Below are positions 11,270-25,800 of a stretch of 64,000 bases of DNA, in pieces (positions within the stretch are counted from its first letter, which is position 1; each line of letters starts with the position of its first letter). The DNA is taken from positions 18,782,008 through 18,846,007 of the forward strand of contig NC_051089.1 of the NCBI RefSeq assembly GCF_901709675.1, written 5' to 3'. Position numbers and translations under genes: made by a program. Below the pieces are notes generated by a model that was given only the letters and a program-made list of their open reading frames with translations, was not told the DNA's origin and did no database searches. The DNA comes from Syngnathus acus (lineage: Eukaryota; Chordata; Actinopteri; Syngnathiformes; Syngnathidae).

Positions 11270-11820
11270 GCAATAATTCTACTGCTCACACACGTATGCA
11301 AATGATCTTTTAAAGTAGACATATCATGCTTATAAATCCTTACTTTTTACATTTTAATCATCAGTTGTGGTCTATATAAAGTTGAACAGAAATGATTTTG
11401 TCTGAATTCCTCATAATAGCAACACAGGCCCCTCTTTTACCCCTGCTCTGAGAATAAGACGTTTTGGTGCGGTCTCTTTAAATGCAAATTAATACTTCAC
11501 ACCCCACAACCTCCAGGACGCAGGGTGGGGGCCAGTCGGACATATTTGTAGTTTGTTAGCAGAGGTACAGTTATCTTGCGGCGCACAAAACCTTTTTGAT
11601 TGATTAAAAGATGTCAATAGCAGACGACTTGTTCATCCAACCGTACCGAGCAAGAATCTGACCCCGAGAGAGAGGACAGCGAAGAAGACGAACATGCAGA
11701 ACCACAACTTCAGATGAACATATCACAGTGATGCTACTGCTGTTCACAGACACTGGCACTGCGAGAAATAAAGATGGTGGATTTGCAAAACCGTTTGGCC
11801 ACACCCATTACCTTTTTTGG
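11270..11820 (-). repeat. Dispersed repeat X, partial copy
   Basis: On the minus strand it matches parts of 27345-28340: the CCAAACGGTTT...GCAAATCC block, the TTGACATCTTTTAATC block with GCGGCGCA, and the TTTGTCTGAATTCCTCAT block. It lacks the exon-like frame present at 27415. Confidence 0.6.
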
Positions 11821-12086
11821 CAGTCTCGCTGCAAAGTCAGTGACCTAATTGTTCAAAAAACATATTAGAGAACGAATAAAATTGAATGGATTCAAAAATG
11901 TCCATGAAAACGGATTATAAAGGTATGTCTGCAGCACCTGGAGGGATTAGATTAAATTTTTCTATAATCCTGGAGAATGTACAATAAAATGTATAAAAAA
12001 GCTAAAAGAAAGTGGATTTTGCATATGTGGGATTTTCCCTGATAAAATGAAAATAGCAAAAGTCCTTCCCATATATATACACAGTA

Positions 12087-12680
12087 ATCCCTCGTTTATC
12101 GCGGATAATTGGTTCCAAGACCACCTGCGATAGGTTAATATCCACGATATAGAGAAAATATATTTTTTTGTATTTTTAAACACTTTTACATTTTAAAGTC
12201 AAACTGACTTTCAGAAAGTAATATGAAAGTGTTCAATTCATGATTTCGTCACCAAAATTTGCTGATGTAACAAATGGAAAAGTGTGTAATTTTTTTTCTT
12301 AAATGAACACTTTACATTGCCTTAATTTCTGCATTTAATTACTATACATATTATGCATGTCTTTTTTGTATCTACATACTCCCTGCAATTTCTTTTTTGG
12401 TGGCATTAATGAGTTTTCCAACTGTGTGTGCGGTCCATGAACGCACCCCAAGTCTACGCCAGAATGCGATCAACAAGAAAAGTAAAGAAAATCAACCTAG
12501 TGACTAAAAATGGAAATTTACAAACACCAAAGTGTCAGCCGGCTCAGCCAGGAGGCTCACACTAGACTGCGTCATAACGGCTGGCGGTTGTCTTGTTGGA
12601 AAGATTGCCAGCAACAGACTTCCAGTGAGGAGGCCGACCCTTCAAGCTGAGTGTGGCCGTTTAACGAGCCTCTTTTCTGG
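12087..12680 (+). repeat. Dispersed repeat F, copy 2, core inverted, with CAGTAATCCCTCG terminus
   Basis: From 12320 to about 12675 it matches copy 1 (1326-1690) in the same orientation. The 101-bp core at 12219-12319 is the exact reverse complement of 1225-1325. The left arm is degraded to CAGAAAGTAATATG. Upstream, CAGTAATCCCTCGTTTATCG at 12091 looks like a DNA-transposon terminus, so the unit may be the inside of such an element. Confidence 0.8.
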
Positions 12681-12689
12681 CTAGGCGGC

Positions 12690-13718
12690 AGAGGTGGTAC
12701 CCGATATGTGGACTTAAAGCTTCCCGCGGCACCTACAAAATAAAAGTCCCAACATATTATAGCTGTCAGTCGACTTTATTGAAACGAGATGAGACAACAA
12801 TAGTGCATCTAACTATGCACATGACATTTTTCACAAAATAAATCGAATAACAGCATCTGAATGATTTTCACTCTGTCCCGTTTATTTAGGCAACATTAAA
12901 TCAAAATGACAAATGCGACGTTAGAAGACTAATGAGATAAAGTTAGTTACAGAATAAAATTCAGGACACAGCTATCTAAATTCAAGACTTATCTTTAGTT
13001 TTTTTAGGTAGTTTCCAAATGAATAAATTCAATGCTTTACGACTTTTTACGACACTGCGCCAACTCTGTATCATATTGCAGGTGTTTTGGGGTTTGTTTA
13101 TTCAACCATCGCCAACAGACACGCACGAGACGCACGGCATGTGTTTTTGTTGATTGTCACCTAAATGGGCGTGACAAACTGAGAAGTCCGTCGTTGGTAC
13201 TTGACCCGGTTAGTGATGATGACGAAAATCCACTTCCATCAGTGCTTAGTCCATAATTTTGGGTACTTTGATGTCAAATGTCTAGAAAGCGACTCATCGA
13301 CTGTGCGTTCAAGTTCCACTGTGAGTGGGAATTTAGAGCAATCAACCGTAACAAAGGAGGCCTGTGCTTGACAGGCTTACAAATATGATAATTTAAGAAG
13401 ATAGCGTGAAATTTCTATTGGCCTTGTAAGATGCATTTGCCTTGCCGAGTTGGAGATCCATCTTTGAGAAGCAGTTCAGTACAAGCCATTTTCAGATCTC
13501 TTATCTTAACGCACCCCCAAAAATATTAGTACCTGGGATTAGTTATGTCTTTTGGAGTCAATTAATTGAAATACTGACTCAAAAGGGCAAATTCTGCCAG
13601 TCTTACTTGAATGCATCAGCCTATACATGTCCTATTTCAACAGAGATCTTTGCCACCTTACTAGCAAAAGCTGGAGCGAGGGGGAGAAGGAACGGGATGA
13701 TTAACATGCTGCCTACTT
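12690..13718 (-). other. POP4 3' untranslated / downstream region
   Basis: This lies just downstream of the POP4 stop codon. Candidate minus-strand polyadenylation signals are AATAAA at about 13102 and CAATAAAGTC at about 12775. Plus-strand open frames at 13032-13256 and 13442-13741 lie antisense to this region and have no recognisable motif. The true transcript end cannot be fixed from sequence. Confidence 0.45.
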
Positions 13719-13855
13719 TCACAAGTCAATACTTCCACTGATTTTGAACTTCTTTGCTGAGCGTTCGCTGGCTCGCTGCTCAAACTTGTTTCCGTAGATG
13801 AAAGAGATGAAGCCATTTATCTCAAGTTGAAATACACTGTTCCTCTTCGGGATTA
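13719..13855 (-). CDS. pop4: POP4 exon 6 (terminal coding exon)
   Basis: Minus-strand acceptor TTTTCGCAG precedes a frame whose first codon (Val) is completed from the preceding exon; it reads VIPKRNSVF, then [28 protein letters not shown] and a TGA stop at 13719-13721. This is the C-terminal part of RNase P subunit p29, ending in the family's typical S/T-I-D-L. It is separated from exon 5 by 22 kb of repeats. The phase (enters with one base carried over) matches exon 5 exactly. Confidence 0.93.
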
Positions 13856-16800
13856 CTGCGAAAAAAAAAGTGAAATGGTAAATTCCTTGGAAGAACAAGA
13901 TGCAGATTTATTGCAACACATGTTGATTTGATTATGATTTCTAAATGGTCTTGGTAAATAGTCTTTTCAACCAGCTAAGGCCCTCTAAGTGCATTACACT
14001 GAATTCCTAATTCACTTACTGATGATGCAGCATCAGGAGCAACTGGGGGTTAAGTATCCAGTACAGTGATTTTTTGCAGCAGATGCGTTCCAGAACCACC
14101 CTCGAAAAACAAAATTCCGCGAAGTAGAAACGGTATACACATCATTTCGAAATTTAAACTGCACTGTGTTGAAATTCCCAACACATTGTGTTTCTTGTTG
14201 GCTGCTAGAGGGTATGGGTATATTTTAAGTTAATTAGAAGTATGGTTTACCTTGTAAAGCAATGCAAATCATCCATCTTCAAAATGGCCACACTACACGA
14301 AACCAAAGTGAGTCATGGTTGTGTGTGAATCTCCTGTTGCATTGTGGTCCAGTACACATTAAAGTTTTTTTAACCCTCCCCAATACTTTTACGCTACATA
14401 AACCTTTACCATTCCCTTAGAAAACATTCCCACACTGTTCTGTGCATGTATTGTATTGTATTGTATTGAATCGAATTGAATTATTTTATTGTCACTGTTA
14501 ACGCAGTGTTAACTGTGAAAATCAGTTTGGCAGCTCCTCATGGCAGGTCATGCACACACATGTATATAAAACAATATAAAATACAGATAAAATGCAATCT
14601 TAGGTCAGTCTTCGCAAGGGATGAGCAGGGGTGGGGTGATGATTTCAACAGCCTGATGAAAAAAGCTGTTGCTCAATCTTGAAGTTCTCGATTTTAAAAA
14701 GCGGTCTCAAAAAAAGTCTGTTGTTCGGTCGGCTCTGAAGACAGCACGGCCCGCTAGCTCGATAGCCGCGTCAGGGATGCAATGGTCCAGCCAGGACTTA
14801 GCGACAACCAGACAGCACTCCAGACCGTGAGATGTGCTCCGCTCGTCCATCCCGTTGGTCATCAATCGGGCGTCAGCAAGAAAGAGGCTGGGGATGACTG
14901 GCCTGCACGGGCCAGCGTTTAGCTTGGCCGCTAGTCCTCCTCCTCCACCCCGCTTCCGCCTTCCATGTCCGCGCCGCCCGCGCCACTCCAGCGGGGGGAC
15001 AGCAAAGCCGGCCGCGCTTGGCGGCCGCCGAACCCCCGGGGGAATCGTGTTCCAGAGAATGATGCCCCGCACTATCAGCGCTCATGACCGCTGTTCCAAC
15101 TCCTGAACGGCAGTGCTTTTTTTCCTGTATGCGCGGTAGCCAGCTGCGCAGCCCGCACTTGTCCTCAGTGAAGCACGTTGCTCAAAGGCACGCCCTACGC
15201 TATGAGCTTTCATTGTCGCTGTCCCAACTCTTTCAGCACGGTGGTGCATTTTTTCTTCGTGTTTGTTTGGCTGTGTCATGTCTCCACTCTCGTGCTGCTG
15301 GCCGGCTGACGCTAGACCTCGGGGGTGCGCGTCGCCTATACAGAACTACGCATGCTAATCGGTGCCGATCGCCACCACCTGTCCCATGTTACCCGGTGAT
15401 TAAGCCATTCGTCACCGTCCACGCCGTTTCGCTTGCTTTGACACGAACGCCTGGCACCTGATTCCCATTTGCCTGATCCGCTGTGAAGCGGTGCGCCTGG
15501 CTGGTTGTCTGCCTTGACATGCACACGCCTTCCACCTGATTCTCGTTTGTCTGATTCGCTGTGTAACGAGATGCCACCACGACGCAAGCTTGCTAACCGG
15601 CTCGTCAGTCGCCTCGTGCACCCGCTCTGATGGTGTTCTAGCCTCCCTTTTCCTCTTTTCGCGTCTGCAGTGACCCACATTGCTCAGAAGCATGCCCCGC
15701 GCTATCAGTGTGTATTTAAACACCATTCTCCCGTCACTTATAAACCTGCGAAGTAGCGCATTCGCAAAAGGTGAAGGGGGATAACTATCAGTATTGAACC
15801 CCCAACCTCTGGGTTGGAAGATGACCATTTTGCCACTGAGCCAAGCCGCCCCCATTTGTATTAGGCATACATTACTGTCGTGCCTAACTTCTGCAGCTGT
15901 TGTGGTCACATGGGCCAGTTGGCCAATCATCATATTATCACATCATGTGGTCAGGGTTGGGGATGGGAAATGAGAACTTGTCCTTGTTGAGAACCGGTTC
16001 CCACGTTACCAATTCCTCTGAATCGTTGCTCTTTTGCTAACAATTCCCTTAGCGATTCCAGTCGGCATGAATTATGTCACGACGCAGGTTACGCACCCTA
16101 CGCAACGTAAACAATGATGGGACCTGTGAGGCAGAAGCGCTCCAAAGTTTGGCCAAGAAGGACGAGAATAGAGCGACGTGCAATACTTTCAATGTTGAAA
16201 TTTTAACAAAGGGAGGAAATGCCTCTAATATGCAAAAGCATTTGTATACGCATCATGCCATTAGTCCGAAGGGACAGTCAACAACCTCGGACCAGCAGCA
16301 ACATTAGCCCGAGCCCAACTTGCGCTCCCGCACCACCAGACTCACCAACAGCTTCATACTCCAGGCTGTTAGGATCCTGAACTCTCTCCCCCCTTCTGCC
16401 TAGCGTCCTGTACATTTGCGCTATATTCTGACTGTCTGCTGTTTGCACACTTGCTCCATTTTTGCTCCTCTTATTTATTATGTTATTAATTAATTAATTA
16501 ATTATTTATTCATTGTTTGTGCCTTCTTGTTTTTATTTTTTTTGTGTTGTTTCCTTGTGTGTATATTGTGTACCATGTCTTGTCACCGTGGGATAGTGGG
16601 AACGTAATTTCGATTTCTTTGTGTGTCTAGGCATGTGAAGAAATTGACAATAAAGCAGACTTTGACTTAACACTGCTTTTCGTGGTAGCTCTATTTCTAT
16701 AATTGTACAATCAGTCAGGGAAATCACGTCTCATGTTTTATTTAAGATGACGATGATAAACACCATCGGACTGGTTCAGATGCCAGCAGTACTGTACCTC

Positions 16801-19800
16801 TGGCTTATCCGTTCACGGAGGCAGGGAGGAGCAAAATGCCTAAGGAAAACTGCTTGTATTGTGACAGCTTGTGACTAAGTGCGAAGAAGCCATCTGGAGG
16901 AGGAATGCAGCAGCGAGCGTGACCATTGATACAGGAGTGATCGGTTACTCCCCACCTCGCGTTGCCGTGAGTCGCTTGACAAACACAAGTACAACTTCTG
17001 CACGATAGAATGAGCTGCTTGAGTGAGAGTAGTGATGAGAAGGGTCGCTGCGAAGGGACTGCCTCAATCCTCCGCATCAGAGGCTCAAATTTCACTCTCT
17101 AACTTTGCCCCCATTATTATTATTGTTAATGCTATAATTACCGTCTATAACAGGGGTGGCCAACCAGTCAGAGACTAAGAGCCACATTTTTTACTGTGTT
17201 ACTGCAAAGAGCCACATCATACACATGGGCACACGTGAACATCACCCCATCCCTTCCTCTTACACACACACCTCTGCTCAGCCAAATTTATTGTGTGACA
17301 TTATCATGTCACACACCAACATGACAATGACAGAAATTGACTCCACAGGCCAGTAATTTTCAACAATGAACACTGTGAGCACTGTCTCACACACACAAAC
17401 TCTCAGTTCAACAAAGTCCACAAACAAAAACATAATTTACAATAGCGTATTTTCACTTACTATGCATGTTGCTTAGTGCGACTTCTGGCATTCCTGTTAA
17501 TGTCCGATATTCTGTGTTCAACAGTGTGGCGGGACAGTTGGATGTCTGATACCATTCGTTTTAGTTTCTCGTTTTCAGGAGACAAGATTTCACTAATGTC
17601 ACTGAGGCATTTTTTAACGAACTTCCCTTCATTGTATGGATTTTTAGCCCGTGCAATGTTCCAAGCCAGTTGATACGACGCAAGCGTGACAGTCTCGGAG
17701 TGCTTTGTAATTTTTTGGAAAAACTGTACCTGTTTTTCTTCCTGACTTTTCAAAGTGTCCAACTTGTGCTTGTGAAATTCAGTCCCTTTTGGAAAGTCCT
17801 TCTTGATGTTAGCATGGAGTGAGCTGAAGTGGCGTTGAAGATTTGAAGCTTTGAAATGCGCTAATGAGGTCTGACATATCAGGCAGAATGGCTTGCCATT
17901 ACGTTCAACAAAAAAATATAAACTTTCCCACTGTTAAAAACGTCCTGTGTGCATCTTCATATTTTCGTTTAGCTGTGCATTTTTTCCCTGCCATTTTGAG
18001 AGCGAAATTGACACTACCACTACTTTTTCCATGTATAATGCGCAAAATTTAACTAATTTATTGTCCTAAAATCTGGGGTGCGCATTATACATGGCTACAA
18101 TTTTTTTTTTTACAAGAAAATCTCCCTCGAAATAAAACTTGAAATCACCTTTCTTCTTGTTTGTTGTCAATCGCGCATCCGCACGTCACTTTCCTCTCTT
18201 TTCATTTTAACCTAACTGATCGCGGTGGTGCCTTTCTGGGCAGTCGGAGAAATCAACGGCAACAAAAAAATACCTACAGCCTAGTTGAGAAATCACCAGA
18301 AAGATCACCATGACAATTGTGAACACACAGAAAGATAATAAATAACTGGAACATCACTCAAATATTGGTGATCCCGTTGAGAGTCTCACATATTTCTTCG
18401 CTATCGAGTTTGCTAGCGCATGCGCAGTGATACTGACCGGCAGAATAACATCCGGTTGTTCCCAAAGATGATCTTTTTTCTGAAATAATTTTACGTTTAC
18501 GGACTTAAGTAGCAGTCAAAATTTGGGTGCGTATTATACATGGGTACAGGCTTTTTTCCAGCATCGACATGCCATTTTTAGGGTGCGTATTATACATGGG
18601 GGCGTATTACACATGGAAAATTACGGTAATTGTTTACTCGGATGGGTTTGCCCCTCCTGCTTTGTGGAATTTCACCTCATGCGCATGCGCGTTTGACGAA
18701 AATACCATATTGGACTCAAGCGAAGCGAACACGCACAAAACAAAACTACGGCCCGCGGGCCACATCCGGCCCACTGGGCCGTTTAATCCGGCCCGCCAAA
18801 CCTGAATAAATTGTATTATTAAACTTTTTTTTGTCATTTTCCCTCCAATGACTGCGTAGTACGGAGCCTGCGTAGTACGGAGCCGGCGCACTCCGTGCTC
18901 TATTTCTATCAGTGCCGAATTTCGAGTGTGGGCTGTGACGTCAGCATTCTCGTAAAACGTGCACTGAGCTTTCAGATACAGTTTTACGCTAAAGCCACCC
19001 ACAAACCTTCCGCTGGAATCCTTCCATTAAATGAGTGGCCCAAGGAAAAGAAAGGCGGACACCGAGTGTTTAAAAAAGAGTGGACAATTTGGCTCGACCG
19101 ACGTGTATGAGCAGACGTTCAGCCACGTGAACATCAACAAAGCCCCGTCACAGATCTAGGTTAACGGACACCTTGGCTCTATCCTAAGAATTGCCACAAC
19201 AAATTTTACTCCAGACTCTCATGCACTAGCAAAAAAATGGAGACCGACAACACTGTTCCCACTGAAAATGATGGGGAGTTTCTCTAGTCTGTTGAAAAAA
19301 AAAAATGCATTTTTAAAATAATTTGTACAAATAGCAGGGATCGAAACTAGCGACCATTCTCATTTTCAAACAATGCAGGATTCTCAAGAACATTGATGCA
19401 CCACCTGTTTGCGACTAATGTTAACTTTTAAAGGTCTTAAGGCCGACTTTAAGGAAGTGTTTCCTGTTTCCTCACCTCTGTCACCAGGTGTTTGAGTTAA
19501 AGCTCTGCTCTGATTTTCAGATATCCGTCACAGTGTTGCCGTTTTGATTTCTTTATTACTGTGTTTAGATGCATTCTTTCACTCATTCTTCAAGATGATG
19601 TAATTGGTCAGAATGTTTGCCATTTTATGTGATTTCGCCTCATTATTATATACATCTTTCATAAATCTGACCTGCAGCCACTGAAGTGATGGAAACTGTT
19701 TTTCATAAGTGTCAAATATAATGAGAATCACCGATAGTAGTTTTTTGGTGAAATGTTTTTTTTAATGCTGTTGATAAATGCATTTGTTTTCAAAAAGCTT

Positions 19801-22800
19801 TTTTTTTTCGAATATCCATGCTTTACTACCTACTAAAGGCCAAAACCTTTTATGCAATGACCTTTACATGTCATTTATATGACTTCACACAAACACTACA
19901 TCCATCTGCTCCTGGTTCGGCCCCCCAGTCAAAATTTAGAACCCAATTTGGCCCGCAAGTCAAAAGGTTTGCCTACCCTTGGTTTAAACTGTACCGTAAT
20001 TTTCGGACTAAGTCGCGTTTTTTTTCATAGTTTGGGTGGGGGGGGGCGACTTATACTCAGGAGCGACATGTCCTCTGTCATCAGGATGACAAAGGACGAG
20101 AAATTTGATCGATGGATTTAATGATTTATAGGGGGACTATAGTGGAGGATTTTAAACAGGATGGGACGGTGGACTCGGTAAGGGACTGGTTGAAAATCTT
20201 TGTGAAGACTCCAGCCAGCTGATCTGCGCAGTCCTTCAGGACACGCCCAGTGACGCAGTCAGGACCCGCAGCCTTCCTCGAGTTGATGGTCCGCAGCGTG
20301 CACCTCACCTCGTGCTCCTTCACTGTGAGGGTGAAGCTGCTGCGGTCTGTGGGATGTGATGTGGCCGCTTCAGGTGGCTCGGACTCGAACCGGGCAAAGA
20401 AGGTATTGAGGACCTCTGCCAGTGAGGCGTCCCCTTCAGCAGCTCCGATGGTGGTTCTGTAGTTGGTGAGATGCTGGACTCCCTGCCACACCTGCTTGCT
20501 GTTGTTGCTGTCCAGGTGATCCTCAGTCCTCTTCTTGTAGGCAAGCTGGGCCTCTCTGATGCCTCTCCTCAGGTTGGCTCTGGCTGTGCTGTAGAGAGCC
20601 CCGTCCTCAGACCTGAGGGACAGGGCGGTGTCCCTCTCCTCCAGCAGCCGAAGGACCTCCCGGGTCATCCAGGGCTTCTGGTTGGGGTATATCCGTATAG
20701 GTTTGTCCACTGTGACAGTGTCTGTGCAGTGCTTGATATAACACAGAACACTGTCTGTGAACACGTTCAAGTGCCGGTGTTCGAAGATGTCCCAGTTAGT
20801 CCTGTCGAAGCAGTCCTGCAACTGCTGAGAGGCGTCATCAGGCCAGGTTTTAACAGTTTTAGTGATGATAGGAGCTGATTTCCTGATGGTGGTATATGCC
20901 GGGATTAATAGCAGTGACATATGGTCAGACTGGCCCAGGTGAGGTAGCTGTTTTGCCCTGTAGCCTAGCTTGATGTTGGAGTAGACCTTGTCCAGAGTGT
21001 TAACTCCTCTAGTGGCACATTTAACATGCTGATGGAAACTAGGGAGTGCTGCTCTCAAATCTACATGATTAAAGTCCCCTGCCATGATGTGGACTGCGTC
21101 AGGATATCTGCTCAGCTGGCTGCTAATACTGCCATGTAATAGTCCAATAGCTAGCTTAGCATTAGCCTCCGGAGGTATGTAAACAACAGTCGTCATGACT
21201 ACGGTAAATTCACGAGGGAGGTAAAAGGGCCTGCATTTAATAGTCACGTACTCCAGGTCCGGGCAGCAGTGACTGTCTACAGTCACCATATTAGTACACC
21301 AGTTGTTATTGACGTACATACAGAGCCCCCCCCCTTGCTCTTGCCGGAGTTCTCAGTCCTGTCATGACGCTGTGTGGTGTATCCTGCTAGCTCGATAGCA
21401 GAGTCCGGTATGAGTGGATGAAGCCAGGTTTCGGTGATCAGTACCATGCAGCCGTCCTTCACGGTCTGGTTCGCAGACATCTGTAGCCTTAGTTCATCCA
21501 TTTTGTTAGCAAGAGACCTGGCGTTGGTAAGAAACAGGCTAGGGAGCGGTGGTTTGAACGGCTGCTTCCGTAGCCTGGTTAGCGCGCCGGCCCTGCAGCC
21601 TCGTTTTTGCCTCCTCTCTCTGCGCTGCCTTCGCTTCCTCCCAGCGGGGATGGTGATCCAAGGGGAGCCGGGGCGCCTGATGATATCCTCCGGTATGTTT
21701 TTCGAGCGGTGAAACTCCGCTGCGACACGCAACTCGTAGCAAACACCTATCCTGAGGAGCTCCTGCCGGTTGTAGGTGGTGTATGATCGACATACAGTGG
21801 GTACAAACACTAACAAAAAACAAACAATGCGTAGATCGGGAGAGCACTGAGCCGCTGCAACTGCGTGCGCCGCCATCTTCCATCTTGCCGCCATCTTGCC
21901 TTCCACCTTCCATCTGGGCCCCTTTGTTCTAGCAGGCACAATAATCTGTATTGACGCTTTGTCACTTGCTCAAAAAGGAAAGTAAAAACAGGATTTGGAA
22001 TTGGCCATTGAATGCAGAAGAAACGCCAACCTATCTTGTCCGAGACAACACCAGCCCTAGCGACATTCTCCTTTGAAGTGAAACTGCAACACGCTTTAAA
22101 AACAATGCGTGTGTGGGTTGTACGCGAGTGTGATGGCAAACGGCGCGCAGCATTGATGCAGTGACGTCAATGCGACTAAAAAGAGGCTTTTAGATGCTGG
22201 CTGCTTAGTTAAAGTTAAAGTCCCAATGATTGTCACACACACATCTGGGTGTGGTGAAATTTGTCCTCTGCATTTAACCCATCCCCGTGTGATTTTAATC
22301 CATCCCCTGGGGGAGAGGGGAGCAGTGAGCAGCAGCGGTGCCGCGCTCGGGAATCATTTGGTGATCTAACCCCCCAATTCCAACCCTTAATGCTTAGTGC
22401 CAAGCAGGGAGGCAATGGGTCCCATTTTTATAGTCTTTGGTATGACCCGGCCGGGGTTTGAACCCACAACCTTCCAGTCTCAGGGCGGACACTCTACCAC
22501 TAGGCCACTGAGCTGGTAATACATGGAGTGGCATAAGCAAGTACGAGGAATAGTGTGCAAAAAATGTTCTTCCAAACTCAGACTGAAGTCCCAGAACAAA
22601 GATGGCAGACACCACCCAAAGTAGTTGAGACCAACCGAGCCAAAATCCTGCGAGACTTATTTATCTCCTTAACATCATATACCGTGAATACAGGCAGATT
22701 TGCCATATCACAAACTATTAGACCACTGAATTTTGTAAACTGGATATTACTTATAAAAATGTTGTCAATAAGAGTAGCACTGTGCAATGTACACTACCGT

Positions 22801-25800
22801 TCAAAAGTTTGGGGTCACAAAATTGTTTGGGTGACCCCAAACTTTTGAACGCTAGTGTAAATATTATTATAATAAAATATTATGAATTAAATATTATAAA
22901 TTATATCTTATATTTGTATAAGATTATAAAAAATCTATGAATATAAGTATACATATATATTATAAGATTTTTTACACAGAAGATTATATATATAATCTAT
23001 AAATAATTATCTAAATAAATATATACACTACCGTTCAAAAGTTTGGGGTCACCCAAACGGTAGTGTAATTCTGATAGGTCTTGTGATAGCTGGATACAAA
23101 CTCATACTGTACATATTAAGAAAGTAGGCAGTTGCTTTATGATTATCTGGATTTGTCAAATCATTATTGTAATCCTCACAGATAAATAGTACCTTATTAC
23201 TTTTTTCTAAGAAGATTTTCTGCCCAGTTTGTGAATATTATCGTAAACTGTGGCAAGTTAAAATAATACAGTTTGTCAAATTTGTTGTTGTAATATGAAG
23301 GAAATCTGATAAGATTAATATTGTATTGGGGCGGAAAATATTTTATTAATATGACAAAACAACACATTTAAAATGGTTAAAGTTCTTAAATGTGTCATTT
23401 GTTAATATGCTAACATTTTCATCTCATCATAGCCATGTTATTCTGGGATCTCACCAGTGAAATTGATTGATCTCATAATCTGAGATTGATGGTTAATGTC
23501 TCCATGCACCTACCAGGCAACCGCAGGAGTTTCCTTACACAAGTCTGTTGAGGACTCAAAACTCACAGTCGCTTTCGTGGTTATTTCTCCCTATTTCCAA
23601 GTATGTAGACTCAAAGTTCGGGCTGCTGGATTATGGGTAAAAGTCATAATCACGATTATTCTGTTCAATATTGAAATCACGATTATTTACACGAATTTGC
23701 TTTTGAGAGTGGAAAAGCATACATTGAACATGTTTGGAACAGTATTTATTGAACATGTTTAAAAATACACTCTCCTGTTAACAGTGTTGAGAAACTTCAT
23801 TTTCTCCACAAACTGCAGTGATCCCTCACTATTTTGTGCTTCGTCTTTTATGGCTATATCATGAGCCATATCATGGAAAATCCACTTTTTTTGCTTTTAA
23901 ATTCATTTTCATGCGTATTTAGAGTCTCCAGGTGTGTAGAAAAGTGTAACATATCCCTTCAGGTGCTGCAGAGATATCGTATTTTCCGCACCATAAGGCG
24001 CTTCGGGTTAAAAGGTGCAGACTCAATTGCGGGGTCTATTTTGTATTTAATCCACACATAGGGTGCACTGCACCGCATTATAGGGTGCATGTATGCCATG
24101 ACTTAGGGTAAACAAAAAAACGTCACAGGAGCAAGACTGAGTTCGGTTGTACTTAATTCTACTTTTTAACCATGTACTCTACTGTACCGTATTTTTCGGA
24201 CTAAAAGTCGCTCCGGAATATAGGTCGCATTAGCCATAAAATGCACAATAACGTGAAAAAAACATACCGTAATTTTCGGACTATAAGTCGCGTTTTTTTT
24301 CATAGTTTGGGTGGGGGGGCGACTTATACTCAGGAGCGACTTATATATGTTTTTTTTCACAAATTTTTACTTGATCATTAACACATACTTACAAGTATAG
24401 TTGACCACTTCACATGTTATTTTTAGTATAGTTGATCACTTCACATGCTTTGATATCTTTATCTTGAACATATTCAAAACATGAAAAATAGAGAGAAAAA
24501 ATCAAATAAAGTAATTAACACTTTAAAGCGCCGTATCCTCTGGACATGTCCTCTGTCACCAGGATGACAAAGGACGAGAAATTTGATCGATGGATTTAAT
24601 GATTTGGAGTGACACAAATGGTTTGATAATATTGTTGTTTATGTGATAGTTATTTAAAATATAGTTTATATATCGTTGTATGGGCCTGTGGAATAATTTG
24701 AACTGCGGCGCGGCACACGGCATTGTTGACAAAGGACGATCGATGGATTTAATGAATTGGAGTGACACAGATGGTTTTATAAACGTGTTATTTATGTAAT
24801 CGTTTTTTTTAAATAACTGAATGTTACGTCAGGCCCGTTCTCAGCTCCTCGTTTGTGTTTGTCACGTTAGCATACCGTATCGTTTTGCCTGTTGTTGCTC
24901 GTTCATGTCTGTTCTTGGTCTTGGATTTTGTCGAATAAATTGCCCCCCAAAATGCGACTTATACTCCGGAGCGACATGTTTTTTTTCACATTTTTGGGCA
25001 TTTTATGGCTGGTGCGACTTATACTCCGGTGCGACTTATAGTCCGAAAATTACGGTATAAGTCGCTCCGGAGTATAAGTCGCATTTTGGGGGACATTTAT
25101 TCGACAAATTCCAACACCAAGAAGAGACATGAACGAGCAACAACAGGCTAAACGATAGGTAAGCTAACGTGACATAAATACAAACGAAGCGCTGAGAAAC
25201 GGGCCTTACGTAACATTCAGAGTTATTCAAATAACTATTACATAAATAATACGTTTATAAAACCATCTGTGTCACTCAAATTCATTAAATCCATCGATCG
25301 TCCTTTATGTCAACAATGGGTGCGCGCCGCTGACGGCGCTTGCACTTCAAAATATTCCACAGGCCCATATAACGATATATAAATTATATATCAAATAACT
25401 ATTATATAAGCAATAATATTATCAAACCATCTGTGTCACTCCAAATCATTAAATCCATCGATCAAATTCCTCGTCCTTTGTCAAAAACGCCGTGCGTGCG
25501 CCCTGACGTCAGCCTCGTCGTTATTCCACAGATCTAGTATATAACTATTTTGTAGCGTTAACAAAGTACAAGGACCCAAGCACCGGCGTCGACTTCCAGG
25601 CGTGTGGCGGCGTGGACTTCCATCCCCGGAGGTGGCACTTCCAGCCACGGAGGTGGAAGAGAGCTCCATAGAATAGGACCGGGCGTGCGTAAAAGCCATG
25701 TCCGAGCCCCATCCACCGTCCCCGGACAGCCACCCGGCCGAGCACCGGCCCCCGACTTCCATCCACGGAGGTGAAAGAGAGCTCCGTAGAGTAGGACCGG

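Noticed and set aside
13442-13741. 99-codon plus-strand frame
   Set aside because: It is antisense to the end of POP4 exon 6 and its 3' untranslated region and has no motif.
22199-22517. Genuine tRNA gene
   Set aside because: A and B boxes are present, but the sequence continues as a SINE body and a second deleted copy exists; no cloverleaf acceptor stem closes.
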